64,000 nt of DNA, from positions 372,001 to 436,000 of the forward strand of contig JAAYDJ010000021.1 in NCBI GenBank assembly GCA_012729335.1, written 5' to 3'. Origin of the DNA: Bacteroidales bacterium (GTDB taxonomy: Bacteria; Bacteroidota; Bacteroidia; Bacteroidales; Prolixibacteraceae). Shown piece after piece: positions 16,318-25,302 of the stretch; position 1 is the stretch's first letter; each line of letters begins with the position of its first letter. The notes under the pieces are model-generated. The model ran no database searches. It was not told the DNA's origin and was given only the letters and a program-made list of their open reading frames with translations. The position numbers and the translations under genes are program-made.

Positions 16318-17829
16318 ATGGCACAGAAACTCTATATTTTCGGTATAGGCGGCACCGGCAGCCGGGTGATCAAGTCGCTCTCCATGCTTTTGGCCGCGGG
16401 CTGCCGCCTCGCCAACGGCTTTGACACCGTGGTGCCCGTCATCATCGACCCCGATACCGGTAATGGCGACCTCGACCGTACCAAGGATATCCTTCGCCTC
16501 TACCAGCAGATCCGTAACCAGGTCGACCATCCCGACGGCTTCTTTGCCCAGGAGATGAAAACCATCCACGAACTGGCCGACCACGGTGCAGCCATCAATC
16601 CCGACTTTTTCCAGTTCCGGCTGACGGGGGTCGATGGCAACTCCTTCCGGAAGTATATCGGGTTCGACGAACTGGGAAACAAGAGAGACCCGGGCGAAGA
16701 CGACCGTCATTTCATCCGTCTGCTCTGGTCGGAAGCCAACCTCGACGCCGACATCAGTGTGGGCTTCAAGGGCAATCCCCACATGGGATCGGTGGTCCTC
16801 AACCAGTTCACCGCTTCGGAGGATTTCCGCCGCTTCGGGCAGACTTTCGCCCCGGGCGATGCCGTCTTCATCATCAACTCCATTTTTGGCGGTACGGGTG
16901 CCGCCGGGTTCCCCCTTCTGCTGAAAAACCTGAGGGGAAACAGCGACCTCCCCCACAGGGTGCACGTAAAGGAAACCCCTATCGGCGCCATCACCTACCT
17001 GCCCTACTTTTCGCTGAACCGGCAGGAGGAGATCAACTCGGAGACTTTCGAGGAGAAGGCCAAGATCGCCATAGACTATTACAACCGGACCATCATCAGC
17101 CAGAACAAAGTCAACGCCCTTTATCTGGTGGGAAATAAGAGCAATACCAATGTGATCAACTATGCCGTGGGCGGCAAGGAGCAGAAAAACAACGCCCATT
17201 TCCTGGAGCTGGCGGGGGCTTTGGCCATTATGGATTTCTGCCGGAACACTTCGCTGCATGGCGTGTCGGACGGAAGGGCCGTCAACGGCACCCGGGTCAA
17301 GGAGTTTGGCATCGAAAACGAGACCGAAACTGTCGGCTTCGGCGATCTCAACCTCGACGACGTGAAGAGCCTCTCGGGGCCCCTCACCAAATACCGCCTC
17401 TTTACCGAGTACCTCGACAAGGGATTGCCCCGGGCGCTGGGGGTATCCCGCTGGACCCGCAGCAACATCAGGCTGGTCCCGCGCAGCAACAACTCGCTGC
17501 TTGACAAAAGCTATTTCAATTCTGTGGAGTACAACCTCCAGGTGAAGGCCTTTAATGCCTATTTCAGTGAATGGATCAGGGAGCTGGGTGACAACAAGCC
17601 GGCGTTTGTTCCCTTCCGGGAGGTGACGGCCGACACGGCGCTGAACCTGGTGCGGGGCACTACCCCCAAGGGTAACCTGAGTTTCAGGGCGCTCGATGCA
17701 GAGAATTGCCGATTGATTGCCCGCGATGAGCTCCGTGGTTCCGCAGAGCGGAAACACACCACCCTGGTCAAGCTCTTCGGCCGTTCCACAGAAAAAGTTT
17801 TGTCAGATAAAGAATTAATCATCCGCTAG
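16318..17829 (+). CDS. tubulin/FtsZ-superfamily protein, Tubulin_2-like (cytoskeletal cluster gene 3)
   Basis: A 503-residue cytosolic protein with the tubulin-fold nucleotide-binding design. The N-terminal phosphate loop is YIFGIGGTGSRVIKSL (residues 6-21). The signature T4 loop is NSIFGGTGAAGFPLLL, with GGTGAAG at residues 191-197, close to the FtsZ GGGTGTGAAP. An acidic insert separates the two, which places it outside true FtsZ and nearer the Tubulin_2 or FtsZ-like families. The C-terminal half (from about 300) is divergent, and I do not see a clear NxDxxD T7 catalytic loop, so polymer-coupled GTP hydrolysis is uncertain. The gene lies 9 bp after the small membrane protein, and its stop is 2 bp from the actin-like gene, so translation is probably coupled. 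It probably forms filaments or a nucleotide-switched scaffold. Confidence 0.8.
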   Translation: MAQKLYIFGIGGTGSRVIKSLSMLLAAGCRLANGFDTVVPVIIDPDTGNGDLDRTKDILRLYQQIRNQVDHPDGFFAQEMKTIHELADHGAAINPDFFQFRLTGVDGNSFRKYIGFDELGNKRDPGEDDRHFIRLLWSEANLDADISVGFKGNPHMGSVVLNQFTASEDFRRFGQTFAPGDAVFIINSIFGGTGAAGFPLLLKNLRGNSDLPHRVHVKETPIGAITYLPYFSLNRQEEINSETFEEKAKIAIDYYNRTIISQNKVNALYLVGNKSNTNVINYAVGGKEQKNNAHFLELAGALAIMDFCRNTSLHGVSDGRAVNGTRVKEFGIENETETVGFGDLNLDDVKSLSGPLTKYRLFTEYLDKGLPRALGVSRWTRSNIRLVPRSNNSLLDKSYFNSVEYNLQVKAFNAYFSEWIRELGDNKPAFVPFREVTADTALNLVRGTTPKGNLSFRALDAENCRLIARDELRGSAERKHTTLVKLFGRSTEKVLSDKELIIR

Positions 17830-17831
17830 AT

Positions 17832-20800
17832 ATGGCTAAAGTATTCAGATTACACGAAGGGGCCGCCGGCACGGGATGGTTCGTCAGCCAGCCGCTGACG
17901 CCGGCGCAGCTGACCACCATCCGCACCGAAGGAAAAGAGGTGGCCACCTCCATTCCCAGTCCCTATGCCCGCATTGACCTGGTGAAATCGGCTTTCCGCT
18001 GGGTCACCGACCACGGACTGGAGGGGAGCACCGCCTACCACCGGTTGGTTTCCGAAACCCTTGATGTGGCGCAGCTCTTTTTCCTGTCGCAGAAATACCG
18101 CAGCCGACTGGCCATTGTGGCTTACGATCCTGCGGCCCGCTTTAAAGCCCTCGAAGAGGACGATGGGATTCTCCGCCACAACCACCTGGCCGAAACCCTC
18201 CGCCTTTACTGGGAGCAGGACAGCGTAGCCCGCACCGATGCCGGGAACCTGGTCCTATACAATTTCGAGCATGTGAAACGCATCTACCTGCTGCTGAATC
18301 GCAGTACAGGGCAGGTGATCGGGGGGACCTCCCCGGCCACCCTGTTCCTGCCGGCACCCGATGCCCGGGAGGCTGGCGGCAAACTGGGCCTCCGCAGCTC
18401 CGACCATACCTTCTTCGGCGACCTCTGCACTCCGCTTTCCCAGCGTGAACCCTCCTTTGTGCGCTACCTCTTCGCTTTGGCCAAACAACCCCGGTTCCCC
18501 CTGCTCTTCCCCGAACTCTTCGCGTATTTCGAGAAGGTGCGGATGATTCTTCCCGATGCGGAGCTCACGCATACGGTCACTAACCTCGATGCGGGTTCCC
18601 TGAGCGGTTACCGCCACTGTCCTGTGGGTACCAACCCCAACGACGCCTGCGAGGTGCTGGGCATCCCCCTGGGCCTCCGCGATGAGGATGAAGAAGAGGG
18701 CGGCATCAACGAAACGAGTGATTTCACGCTGGTCAGCGACTTCCCCATGACGGGGCGCAGGCCACTGATCCTCCCCCAGGGGCGCTTCCCCGGAGAATGG
18801 ACTTATACTACCCCCGGCATCCGATGGAATGAAAACAACGTGGTGCCATGGCGTAATGACCATCCCGAAGGAGAATCCCTCCTTCCCGTTCAGGAAGATG
18901 CCTATCCCTGGCTGTCGGCTGGCAACTTCCTCGACGATAAGATCATCGAGCTTCCCTATCCGGTCGATGCCACCCGCTTTGAGCTGTGCGGGGCACACCG
19001 CTGCCTGCTGCCGCTGACCCCCCTCTTCTTCCGTTATTTCAGGGCGGAGAGCGCCAACAGAATGCTCACCCTCAGCGACCTGGCCGGCGGAGGCACCGAG
19101 GCACTCCTCGAAATCCCCGTCAAAGGGGGAAAAATCCGTTTCCGTAAGGTATATAGCCTCCCCGACAAGGTGAAGAGCGACCTTCACCTGGCCATTGTGC
19201 CCTTTGTGCGGAGCGAAAAAAAGGAGCTGCCCTATACCATTGGGATCCTCGATGATGGGGCCGATGAGCCGTTGTTCACCCAGCCGCTCTTCTTTGAGGA
19301 GGGAGAGCCCCTGCCGCTGTCAGAACCGGTCTTCCGCAACCGCAGCAGGATGCAGCGGAGTTACTATTTCAGGACACCCGGAAGGTTCGACGCCCTGCGG
19401 CTTAACACTCCCCAGGGGGGAGGGTGCCTGATCCCCCGCTGGAAAGCCTCCGGCAAAGGCTATCACGCCGTGAAATTTGCCGTAGACTTCGGCACCACCA
19501 ACACCCATATCGAATACCAATACGGGAACCATGACGCCCGCGCCCTCGACATCACCGCCAGCCAACCCCTCTGGCAATCGCTGATAGACACCCATCATCC
19601 CGAGGTGAACTTCCAGGATGTGGCCGACGACCGGGTCTTCGAACAGGAGATCATGCCCTATTTGCTCCTTCCCGGCGAGAAAGTCCACTTCCCGCTGCGC
19701 ACAGCCCTGGCCTGCAACCGCGACCTCGATCCCGGCACGCAGCCCGTACCCTTCCTCCATGTGAACAACTACATGCTCTACGAGAAAATCCACTTCCCGG
19801 TCTACCTCGACATACGCACCCAGCTCAAATGGAGCAACTATGCCGACCTGCGCGATGAGACCCTCGTCGAGAGCTACATCGGCCTGCTGGTACTGCTGGT
19901 CTACTACAAAACATTGGCGCTGGGCGGCGACCCGGCACAGACCACCATCACCTGGTTTTACCCGGTGAGCATGGATGAGTATGAGCTGGGGGTCCTCTTC
20001 CGGACCTGGAAAAAGGCCTACACGGCGGTCTTCGGACTGGAGCCCACCGGGAACCGGATCAATGGCATTCCCGAGAGCATTGCCCCCTATCTGTATTACA
20101 AATCGGCGGTGATCGGCCAGAGCCTCTCTGTAGATATCGGCGGCGGATCGACCGACATTGCCCTTTTCGATGAGAATTCGACGCGGGCCAAGATGATCTC
20201 CTCCTTCAAATTTGCGGGGAACGCCATCTTTGGCGACGGTTTTCCCACCGGGGAGTTCCGGAACAACAGCGACCGCAACGGCTATGTGCGCACTTTTGCC
20301 ACCAGGGCGCGGGAGGCGGTAAGCGGCGATACCCTCATGCAACCCATCCTGGAAAACATCCTGCAGAGCACCAAGGATTCGGCCGATTTCAGCAGCCTTC
20401 TCTTTGCCCTGGAAGGGGGTAGCCGCTCTACCTTCAGCTATACCCGCCTGCTGGAAAGCCACAAGCGGATGAAGTTGCCCATCCTGATTTTCTACGCCGC
20501 CCTGGCCTATTACTCCGCCCAGCTGCTGCGCCGCTCAGGTGAACGGCCCCCCCGTTACATCCTGTTCAGCGGCACCGCCTCCAAGACGGCAGCCATTCTG
20601 GATACCTCCGCTCAGCTGGCGCAACTCTCGGCCCTCTTTACCTATTTCTTCGGAAAGGTCTTCGGAGAGGAGATCCCTCCCATCAACCTGCAGCTTTCAC
20701 CCATTCCCAAGGAGATCACCTGCAAGGGAGCCCTCAAGGTAGGTGTCGGCGACAACATCACCGGAAACACCATCCGCTTCTGGATAGGCGGAAACCAGGA

Positions 20801-21152
20801 AGACCTCTGGAGCGGCGCCCTCGATAAGGAAAAACAGATTGCCGGCACCCCAAAATACAGGGAGGTCACCAGCGAGGTCAAACTGATGATCGAATCCTCG
20901 GTAAGGAATTTTTACACCTTGTTGGATGCCTTTACCGGGCAGGTCAACCTCGAAGGGGCCTTCAATATTGAACTTCAGGCCTATGAACTCTTCCGCAGGA
21001 TGAGGGAGGACAACATCGGCGAATATCTTATCCGCGGCCTGAGGGCCTTCTTTAAGAAGGAGGAGAAACACATCGAGGAGACCCTGTTTTTTTATCCGCT
21101 GATCGGGATCCTGAATAAACTCTCATTTGAACTCTCGGAAATAACCCCATGA
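17832..21152 (+). CDS. large protein with actin/Hsp70-like ATPase domain (cytoskeletal cluster gene 4)
   Basis: A 1106-residue cytosolic protein. Residues about 540-1000 form an actin/Hsp70-fold ATPase. Phosphate 1 is FAVDFGTTNTH (Asp552, Gly554), phosphate 2 is LSVDIGGGSTDIALF (Asp768, Gly770-772) and the adenosine loop is ILFSGTASKTA (about 911-919). Connect-like helices lie between. The spacing from phosphate 1 to phosphate 2 (about 216 residues) is longer than in actin and close to DnaK-like proteins with inserts. There is no Hsp70 substrate domain. The first 540 residues and last 100 match nothing I know; residues about 270-340 are acidic with a DEDEEEGG run. It is co-translated with its neighbours: the stop overlaps the next ATG by 4 bp. 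It presumably hydrolyses ATP to drive assembly or conformational change of the complex. Confidence 0.8.
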   Translation: MAKVFRLHEGAAGTGWFVSQPLTPAQLTTIRTEGKEVATSIPSPYARIDLVKSAFRWVTDHGLEGSTAYHRLVSETLDVAQLFFLSQKYRSRLAIVAYDPAARFKALEEDDGILRHNHLAETLRLYWEQDSVARTDAGNLVLYNFEHVKRIYLLLNRSTGQVIGGTSPATLFLPAPDAREAGGKLGLRSSDHTFFGDLCTPLSQREPSFVRYLFALAKQPRFPLLFPELFAYFEKVRMILPDAELTHTVTNLDAGSLSGYRHCPVGTNPNDACEVLGIPLGLRDEDEEEGGINETSDFTLVSDFPMTGRRPLILPQGRFPGEWTYTTPGIRWNENNVVPWRNDHPEGESLLPVQEDAYPWLSAGNFLDDKIIELPYPVDATRFELCGAHRCLLPLTPLFFRYFRAESANRMLTLSDLAGGGTEALLEIPVKGGKIRFRKVYSLPDKVKSDLHLAIVPFVRSEKKELPYTIGILDDGADEPLFTQPLFFEEGEPLPLSEPVFRNRSRMQRSYYFRTPGRFDALRLNTPQGGGCLIPRWKASGKGYHAVKFAVDFGTTNTHIEYQYGNHDARALDITASQPLWQSLIDTHHPEVNFQDVADDRVFEQEIMPYLLLPGEKVHFPLRTALACNRDLDPGTQPVPFLHVNNYMLYEKIHFPVYLDIRTQLKWSNYADLRDETLVESYIGLLVLLVYYKTLALGGDPAQTTITWFYPVSMDEYELGVLFRTWKKAYTAVFGLEPTGNRINGIPESIAPYLYYKSAVIGQSLSVDIGGGSTDIALFDENSTRAKMISSFKFAGNAIFGDGFPTGEFRNNSDRNGYVRTFATRAREAVSGDTLMQPILENILQSTKDSADFSSLLFALEGGSRSTFSYTRLLESHKRMKLPILIFYAALAYYSAQLLRRSGERPPRYILFSGTASKTAAILDTSAQLAQLSALFTYFFGKVFGEEIPPINLQLSPIPKEITCKGALKVGVGDNITGNTIRFWIGGNQEDLWSGALDKEKQIAGTPKYREVTSEVKLMIESSVRNFYTLLDAFTGQVNLEGAFNIELQAYELFRRMREDNIGEYLIRGLRAFFKKEEKHIEETLFFYPLIGILNKLSFELSEITP

Positions 21153-22006
21153 TGTATCCATATTATTATGCCGGGGCCTTTTTGCTGGGGTGCCTGGTGG
21201 TTTACCTGCTCACCCGCTGGCGGATCAGGTTTCTCCTGAAGGACGAATTGCGTTCTTACCGCAAGGAGCTGAAAAAGAAGAAGAAATGGTGGCCGCCTGA
21301 ACCCTTTCCGATGCTTCCTTTGCTGAAGCGTCACAAGGACCACTACAAGCGTGAGTCGGAACACCGGGAAAGGGAGTTGGAGGAGGTGGCCATGCAGCTG
21401 GATCAGGAACGGCAGAAGCTGACGGCTAAGACGGAGGAGCTGGAGGAATTAAGGCGTGAGAACCGGGAGCTGCAAGCCATTATCGGATCTTCTGATGAGG
21501 GGTCGGTTGCCTCAGGGGGAGGCATGGCCCCGCATGGTGTGGTGCCGGGTCAGGCAAGGGGGGCATACCCCGTTTCGCCGGGTGTTCCCCCACAAGGGGC
21601 CTCTCCCGGAACTCCCCCGGGCATGGCCACAGGTCAGGCGCGGGGAGAGGTTCGGGGTGCCTCATCCGGAAAAGGTGCCGAGCCGATGACGCTCCTCTAT
21701 TTCGGTATTCCTGATCACCAGGGTAATTTCCCGGCCGGACAGGGTGCCTCCGTGTATGACAACCGGAAAATCTATATGATCGTTACCCGTCCGGGAACCG
21801 ACCGCGGGGAGCTCCACTATATCAGCGGAGAACTCGACATGAAGGCCATCAATAATATAGATTATTATCTGGTGCCGGTATGCGAGATTTCCGACATATC
21901 GGTGCGCAATAACGCCACCCGGGTGATCCAGGAAGCCAAAGGCGCCGTACTTCTGGCTTCAGGAAAGTGGATCTGCACCTCCCGTGTGAAAGTAAAACTG
22001 GTCTGA
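21149..22006 (+). CDS. membrane-anchored coiled-coil protein (cytoskeletal cluster gene 5)
   Basis: A 285-residue protein overlapping the actin-like gene by ATGA. Residues about 3-25 are one membrane helix (YYYAGAFLLGCLVVYLL), followed by a strongly basic patch (RKELKKKKKWW), so the rest should be cytosolic. Residues about 65-112 form a coiled coil rich in Glu, Leu, Arg (RELEEVAMQLDQERQKL). Residues about 115-175 are Gly/Pro/Ala/Gln-rich low complexity. The last 95 residues, from PMTLLYFGIPDHQGNF, form a compact alpha/beta domain I do not recognise. The layout is that of a tether between the membrane stator and the cytosolic tubulin- and actin-like proteins. Confidence 0.78.
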   Translation: MMYPYYYAGAFLLGCLVVYLLTRWRIRFLLKDELRSYRKELKKKKKWWPPEPFPMLPLLKRHKDHYKRESEHRERELEEVAMQLDQERQKLTAKTEELEELRRENRELQAIIGSSDEGSVASGGGMAPHGVVPGQARGAYPVSPGVPPQGASPGTPPGMATGQARGEVRGASSGKGAEPMTLLYFGIPDHQGNFPAGQGASVYDNRKIYMIVTRPGTDRGELHYISGELDMKAINNIDYYLVPVCEISDISVRNNATRVIQEAKGAVLLASGKWICTSRVKVKLV

Positions 22007-22008
22007 CC

Positions 22009-23598
22009 ATGTCACAGGGGGAATTTTTATACACCGTCGAGCTTGTGGTCATCCTGGGGGTTATTCTCTTTCAGCTTTTCCATACATTAAAAGTCTACCG
22101 GCAAACGCGGGGGTTACGGCGGGTATTCGACAAGCTGTTGCTGGTGAGAAACGGCTATGTGGAGCGCCGGTTTCTGGGCCAGCCTGAAGAGATTCCGGCA
22201 CACATGATTTATTTGTCGGCGGGAGAAGAACCCCCGTCAGGGGAGCAGTATGTACGGATCACCCTCACGGAAACCGACGGGAAGAATGAGATCATAGGCC
22301 ATATTAAGATGGCAGTGAACACCTATCTTCTCAACAATTTCGGGGCGGCGGTCAACTTCGGTATTATCAGAGATCTGGTGGATCGGGAGGTGGAGAGCCG
22401 CGACGAGGAGATTGCCCAGATGGTGCCGGTGCCGTTGTATCTGGGACTGGCGGCCACCATGGTGGGAATTATTTTCGGATTGCTGTCGATGCCCGAGATT
22501 GACGGGGGTAACTTCAGCAGCGGCATCAACAGCCTGATCGACGGGGTCAAGCTGGCCATGACAGCCAGTCTCACCGGGCTTCTCTGCACCACATTTCTCT
22601 CTTCCATCGCCTATAAGCGCGCGAGAGCAGAAATGCTCAGGCGGAAAAACGCCCAGCTTTCATACCTTCAGGCCAAGCTGCTTCCCGAGCTTATCAGGGC
22701 AGAGGATACAGGGGTGTCGGGGTTGAAGGCAAGTCTGGATCATTTTGCCCGGGAAGCAGCGGGCATTGTCACAAAGGTACAGGAAGCGGTTGCCCACACC
22801 GGTCGCACCATCACCTGGCAGAATGAAATCATCAGCCGGATTGAGCGGATGGACATGACCAAGGTGTCGAAAGCCAACCTGGAACTTTTCGGCCGCCTCG
22901 AGGGAAGTATGGAGGCTTTGCGCAATTTCTCGCAATACCTGGGAAGCCTTGAGGCCATTGCAGCCCACCTCAGCCAGTTTGCCGAACGTACGCAGCAGGT
23001 GGGTCTCCTGACTGAAAAAGTGGGTTCCTCCCTGGAGGAATCACGTGAGCTCACCCGTTTTCTTACCGCTCATTTTGACCGGATGGAAAAAGCCGGCACG
23101 GCGGCACTCAGGGCCGTCGATCTTACTGAATCCCATTTCGAGGAGTCGATCGGGACATTGCGCAACCGCACCCAACAAAGTATCGACACCCTCTATACCC
23201 TGACTGACCGTACCGATGCCACGCTGAGGGAGTCGTTCGGCAAAATCACCGAGGAGCTGAAGGCGGTCACCGCCCGCCACCTCGACGAATTCATGGCCGC
23301 TTACAACAAGGCGGTGCCCCAGTTCGGCCAACTCCGGAATCTGGAGGCCCTCGGCTCCCTCCGCGAGACCATCGACAGCCGCTCGGGCGAGTTGATCCGC
23401 CGTCTGGAAGCCTCACAAAGAGAAGTATCCGACACCCTCAGGGAACTGACGCGCCTGCTTACCGGGAAAGATCCGGTGAAAACTTCCCATCGGAAATGGT
23501 GGGAAACCACCGAAACCATTCTGCGGATCCTGGCCTGGACCGGCATCCTTCTGGTCACTTCCGGAATCATTCTCCGCTATCTTGGATATTTAAATTGA
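22009..23598 (+). CDS. MotA/TolQ/ZorA-like channel subunit with long helical tail (cytoskeletal cluster gene 6)
   Basis: 529 residues from ATG 22009, 2 bp after the previous stop; an upstream in-frame ATG would overlap that gene. Residues about 8-28 are the first helix. About 155-180 (VPLYLGLAATMVGIIFGLL) and 195-215 (LAMTASLTGLLCTTFLSSI) are the paired helices of the MotA/TolQ/ExbB proton-channel core, with the small-residue pattern of that family. Residues about 230-490 are almost entirely helical. A last membrane helix (ILRILAWTGILLVTSGIIL) ends the protein. The long tail recalls ZorA of the Zorya defence system, whose tail projects into the cytosol; here a second membrane anchor at the tail end would make it loop back. 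It pairs with the MotB-like protein downstream. Confidence 0.78.
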   Translation: MSQGEFLYTVELVVILGVILFQLFHTLKVYRQTRGLRRVFDKLLLVRNGYVERRFLGQPEEIPAHMIYLSAGEEPPSGEQYVRITLTETDGKNEIIGHIKMAVNTYLLNNFGAAVNFGIIRDLVDREVESRDEEIAQMVPVPLYLGLAATMVGIIFGLLSMPEIDGGNFSSGINSLIDGVKLAMTASLTGLLCTTFLSSIAYKRARAEMLRRKNAQLSYLQAKLLPELIRAEDTGVSGLKASLDHFAREAAGIVTKVQEAVAHTGRTITWQNEIISRIERMDMTKVSKANLELFGRLEGSMEALRNFSQYLGSLEAIAAHLSQFAERTQQVGLLTEKVGSSLEESRELTRFLTAHFDRMEKAGTAALRAVDLTESHFEESIGTLRNRTQQSIDTLYTLTDRTDATLRESFGKITEELKAVTARHLDEFMAAYNKAVPQFGQLRNLEALGSLRETIDSRSGELIRRLEASQREVSDTLRELTRLLTGKDPVKTSHRKWWETTETILRILAWTGILLVTSGIILRYLGYLN

Positions 23599-23715
23599 AA
23601 TGCTCCTATGGTCTGATCCTGAAAACCGATGATTTGAAAACCTGGGCTACTTCTGAGCCGGGCATCCGGAACAAAAAGGTGAGATCAACAATGCTTGTAA
23701 AGGAAACTTTTTAAA

Positions 23716-24333
23716 ATGCGGCGCGATAACTTCTTCTGGATCAGCTATTCCGACCTGATGACTTCCCTCTTCTTCATCATGATGGTCCTCTTTGTGGTCA
23801 CCATCGGATACCTGCAACACCAGAAGAACGCCACCGAGAAGCAACTAGCTAAAATCCAGGAGTTACAGGCGGCGGTACAACAACTGCCCTCCGAATATTT
23901 TGAATACCAGCCACTCTATAAACGGTTCAAACTGAAGGAGCAGATCCAGTTTCCCCTCGGAAAGTCAGAGATCCCTGCCCGTTTCCGCCCCTACCTCGTC
24001 AATGTGGGTAAAGCGATCTTCAGGCTGGTCTATACCATGAGCAATGATCCGGAATTCAGGGAGCTTGACATCAAATACCTTATTGTGATCGAAGGGATGG
24101 CTTCGAAAGACAACTATCCCCTCAACTTCGAGCTGAGCTATAAGCGGGCCTTATCGCTCTACAACCTCTGGCGGATGGAGGGGATCGTCTTTGATCCTGC
24201 CTACTGTGAGGTGCAGATTTCAGGGAGCGGCATCCGCGGCATCCGCGAATATTCGGGTGCCGATGAATATAAGAACCAGCAGTTTCTGATCCATATTATC
24301 CCTAAAATGGGTCAGATTACAGAGAATGAATGA
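23716..24333 (+). CDS. MotB/ZorB-like protein with OmpA-type domain (cytoskeletal cluster gene 7)
   Basis: A 205-residue protein with the stator-B layout. A short cytosolic start is followed by one helix, ISYSDLMTSLFFIMMVLFVV. Asp13 in its N-terminal third aligns with the proton-carrying Asp of MotB (YADFMT) and ZorB. A linker with a short coiled coil (about 35-60) leads to an OmpA/MotB-like peptidoglycan-binding domain with VIEGMASKDNYPLNFELS and YKRALSLYNLW, the usual 'GHTD...LSxxRA' region. The match is looser than in canonical OmpA domains. A 117-bp gap without a gene separates it from the channel subunit; I see no promoter in that gap. It should anchor the complex to the cell wall and complete the proton path. 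Confidence 0.8.
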   Translation: MRRDNFFWISYSDLMTSLFFIMMVLFVVTIGYLQHQKNATEKQLAKIQELQAAVQQLPSEYFEYQPLYKRFKLKEQIQFPLGKSEIPARFRPYLVNVGKAIFRLVYTMSNDPEFRELDIKYLIVIEGMASKDNYPLNFELSYKRALSLYNLWRMEGIVFDPAYCEVQISGSGIRGIREYSGADEYKNQQFLIHIIPKMGQITENE

Positions 24334-24420
24334 CCGGTAAACGCCTGGTTATAAAGGTAATATACTCAGGATATCCACCGGGACCTGTAATTGGAAATAT
24401 AGTATAATTTTAACCACATA

Positions 24421-25302
24421 ATGACTCCTATGAAACAGAATACATTTTTATCGAGGTTTGTCTTTTGGGTGGCAGTTCTGGGTCTGGTCACCTGGTCGTG
24501 CCAGACTGGTGGATCAGACCAGGAGGTCAGCACTATGCGCGAAATGGAGCAGGAGATGGCTCCGAAGAGGGCATTTAGCGGTGAGGAAGCGCCGGCTGCA
24601 CAGGGCGATAATGCTTTACCGGTAGAGGAAGTGCGCAAAAAAATCATCCGCGATGGCCGAATGGGCATCAAGACCAACGATCTGGAGGCCGCCAAGACGC
24701 GGGTCGACACCCTGGTGCTTGGCAACGGGGGGTACTATTCCAACGAAAGCCTTCACAACAGCGATTACGAGTCGGCATGGACACTGAACATCCGTATTCC
24801 GGCGGCGGCCTTCGACCGCTTTATTTCCGAGCTGGAGTCAGGGGAGGGGGAAATCCTTTTCAAGGAGATTGGCGCCCGCGATGTGACCGACCAGTTCATC
24901 GACCTGGAAACCCGGCTCGCCAATAAACGGGAGTACCTCGAACGCTACCGGGAACTGGTGAAGAAAGCCACCAGTGTCAAGGAAGTCCTTGAAATTGAGG
25001 AAAAGATCAGGTTGTTGGAGGAAGAAATCGAAAGCGTCACCGGGAGACTGAAATACCTGGGTGACCAGGTCGATTTCAGCACCCTGAATCTGACCCTCAC
25101 CAGACATAAGGGATTTAAATACAATCCCGACAGGCCGGGCGATTTCGGGGAGCGGCTGAAACACTCCCTCTCCAAAGGGTGGCATGCATTCGTCGACTTC
25201 CTGCTCTTCCTCATCAGGCTGTGGCCTTTCTGGATCCTGGCCATCCCCGCGGTTTATTTCTGGAGGAAATACCGCCGGACACACGGGAAAAACCGGACAT
25301 AA
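24421..25302 (+). CDS. DUF4349-domain lipoprotein
   Basis: A 293-residue lipoprotein. The signal peptide ends LVTWSCQTG. An acidic low-complexity linker (about 30-75) leads to the DUF4349 domain, including RKIIRDGRMGIKTNDL-type sequence, GGYYSNESLHN, and ARDVTDQFIDLETRLANK. A coiled coil (about 165-215, EIEEKIRLLEEEIESVTGRL) and a C-terminal membrane helix (LLFLIRLWPFWILAIPAVYFW) complete the family architecture. Function is unknown; relatives are common cell-envelope proteins. It follows the cytoskeletal cluster by 87 bp on the same strand, but the family is found widely elsewhere, so membership in the cluster is doubtful. Confidence 0.9.
   Translation: MTPMKQNTFLSRFVFWVAVLGLVTWSCQTGGSDQEVSTMREMEQEMAPKRAFSGEEAPAAQGDNALPVEEVRKKIIRDGRMGIKTNDLEAAKTRVDTLVLGNGGYYSNESLHNSDYESAWTLNIRIPAAAFDRFISELESGEGEILFKEIGARDVTDQFIDLETRLANKREYLERYRELVKKATSVKEVLEIEEKIRLLEEEIESVTGRLKYLGDQVDFSTLNLTLTRHKGFKYNPDRPGDFGERLKHSLSKGWHAFVDFLLFLIRLWPFWILAIPAVYFWRKYRRTHGKNRT

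Noticed and set aside
16318-17829. The cell-division gene ftsZ
   Set aside because: The T4-like GGTGAAG lies near residue 191 rather than about 105, no clear NxDxxD loop is visible, and no ftsA, ftsQ or mur genes are near.
14495-24333. Canonical Zorya defence system
   Set aside because: Only ZorA/ZorB-like proteins are present. No ZorC, Snf2-type ZorD or HNH ZorE was found, and the tubulin- and actin-like proteins are not Zorya parts.
24421-25302. Eighth member of the cytoskeletal cluster
   Set aside because: The DUF4349 lipoprotein family is widespread in unrelated settings and the 87-bp gap is larger than most in the cluster; adjacency alone is weak.
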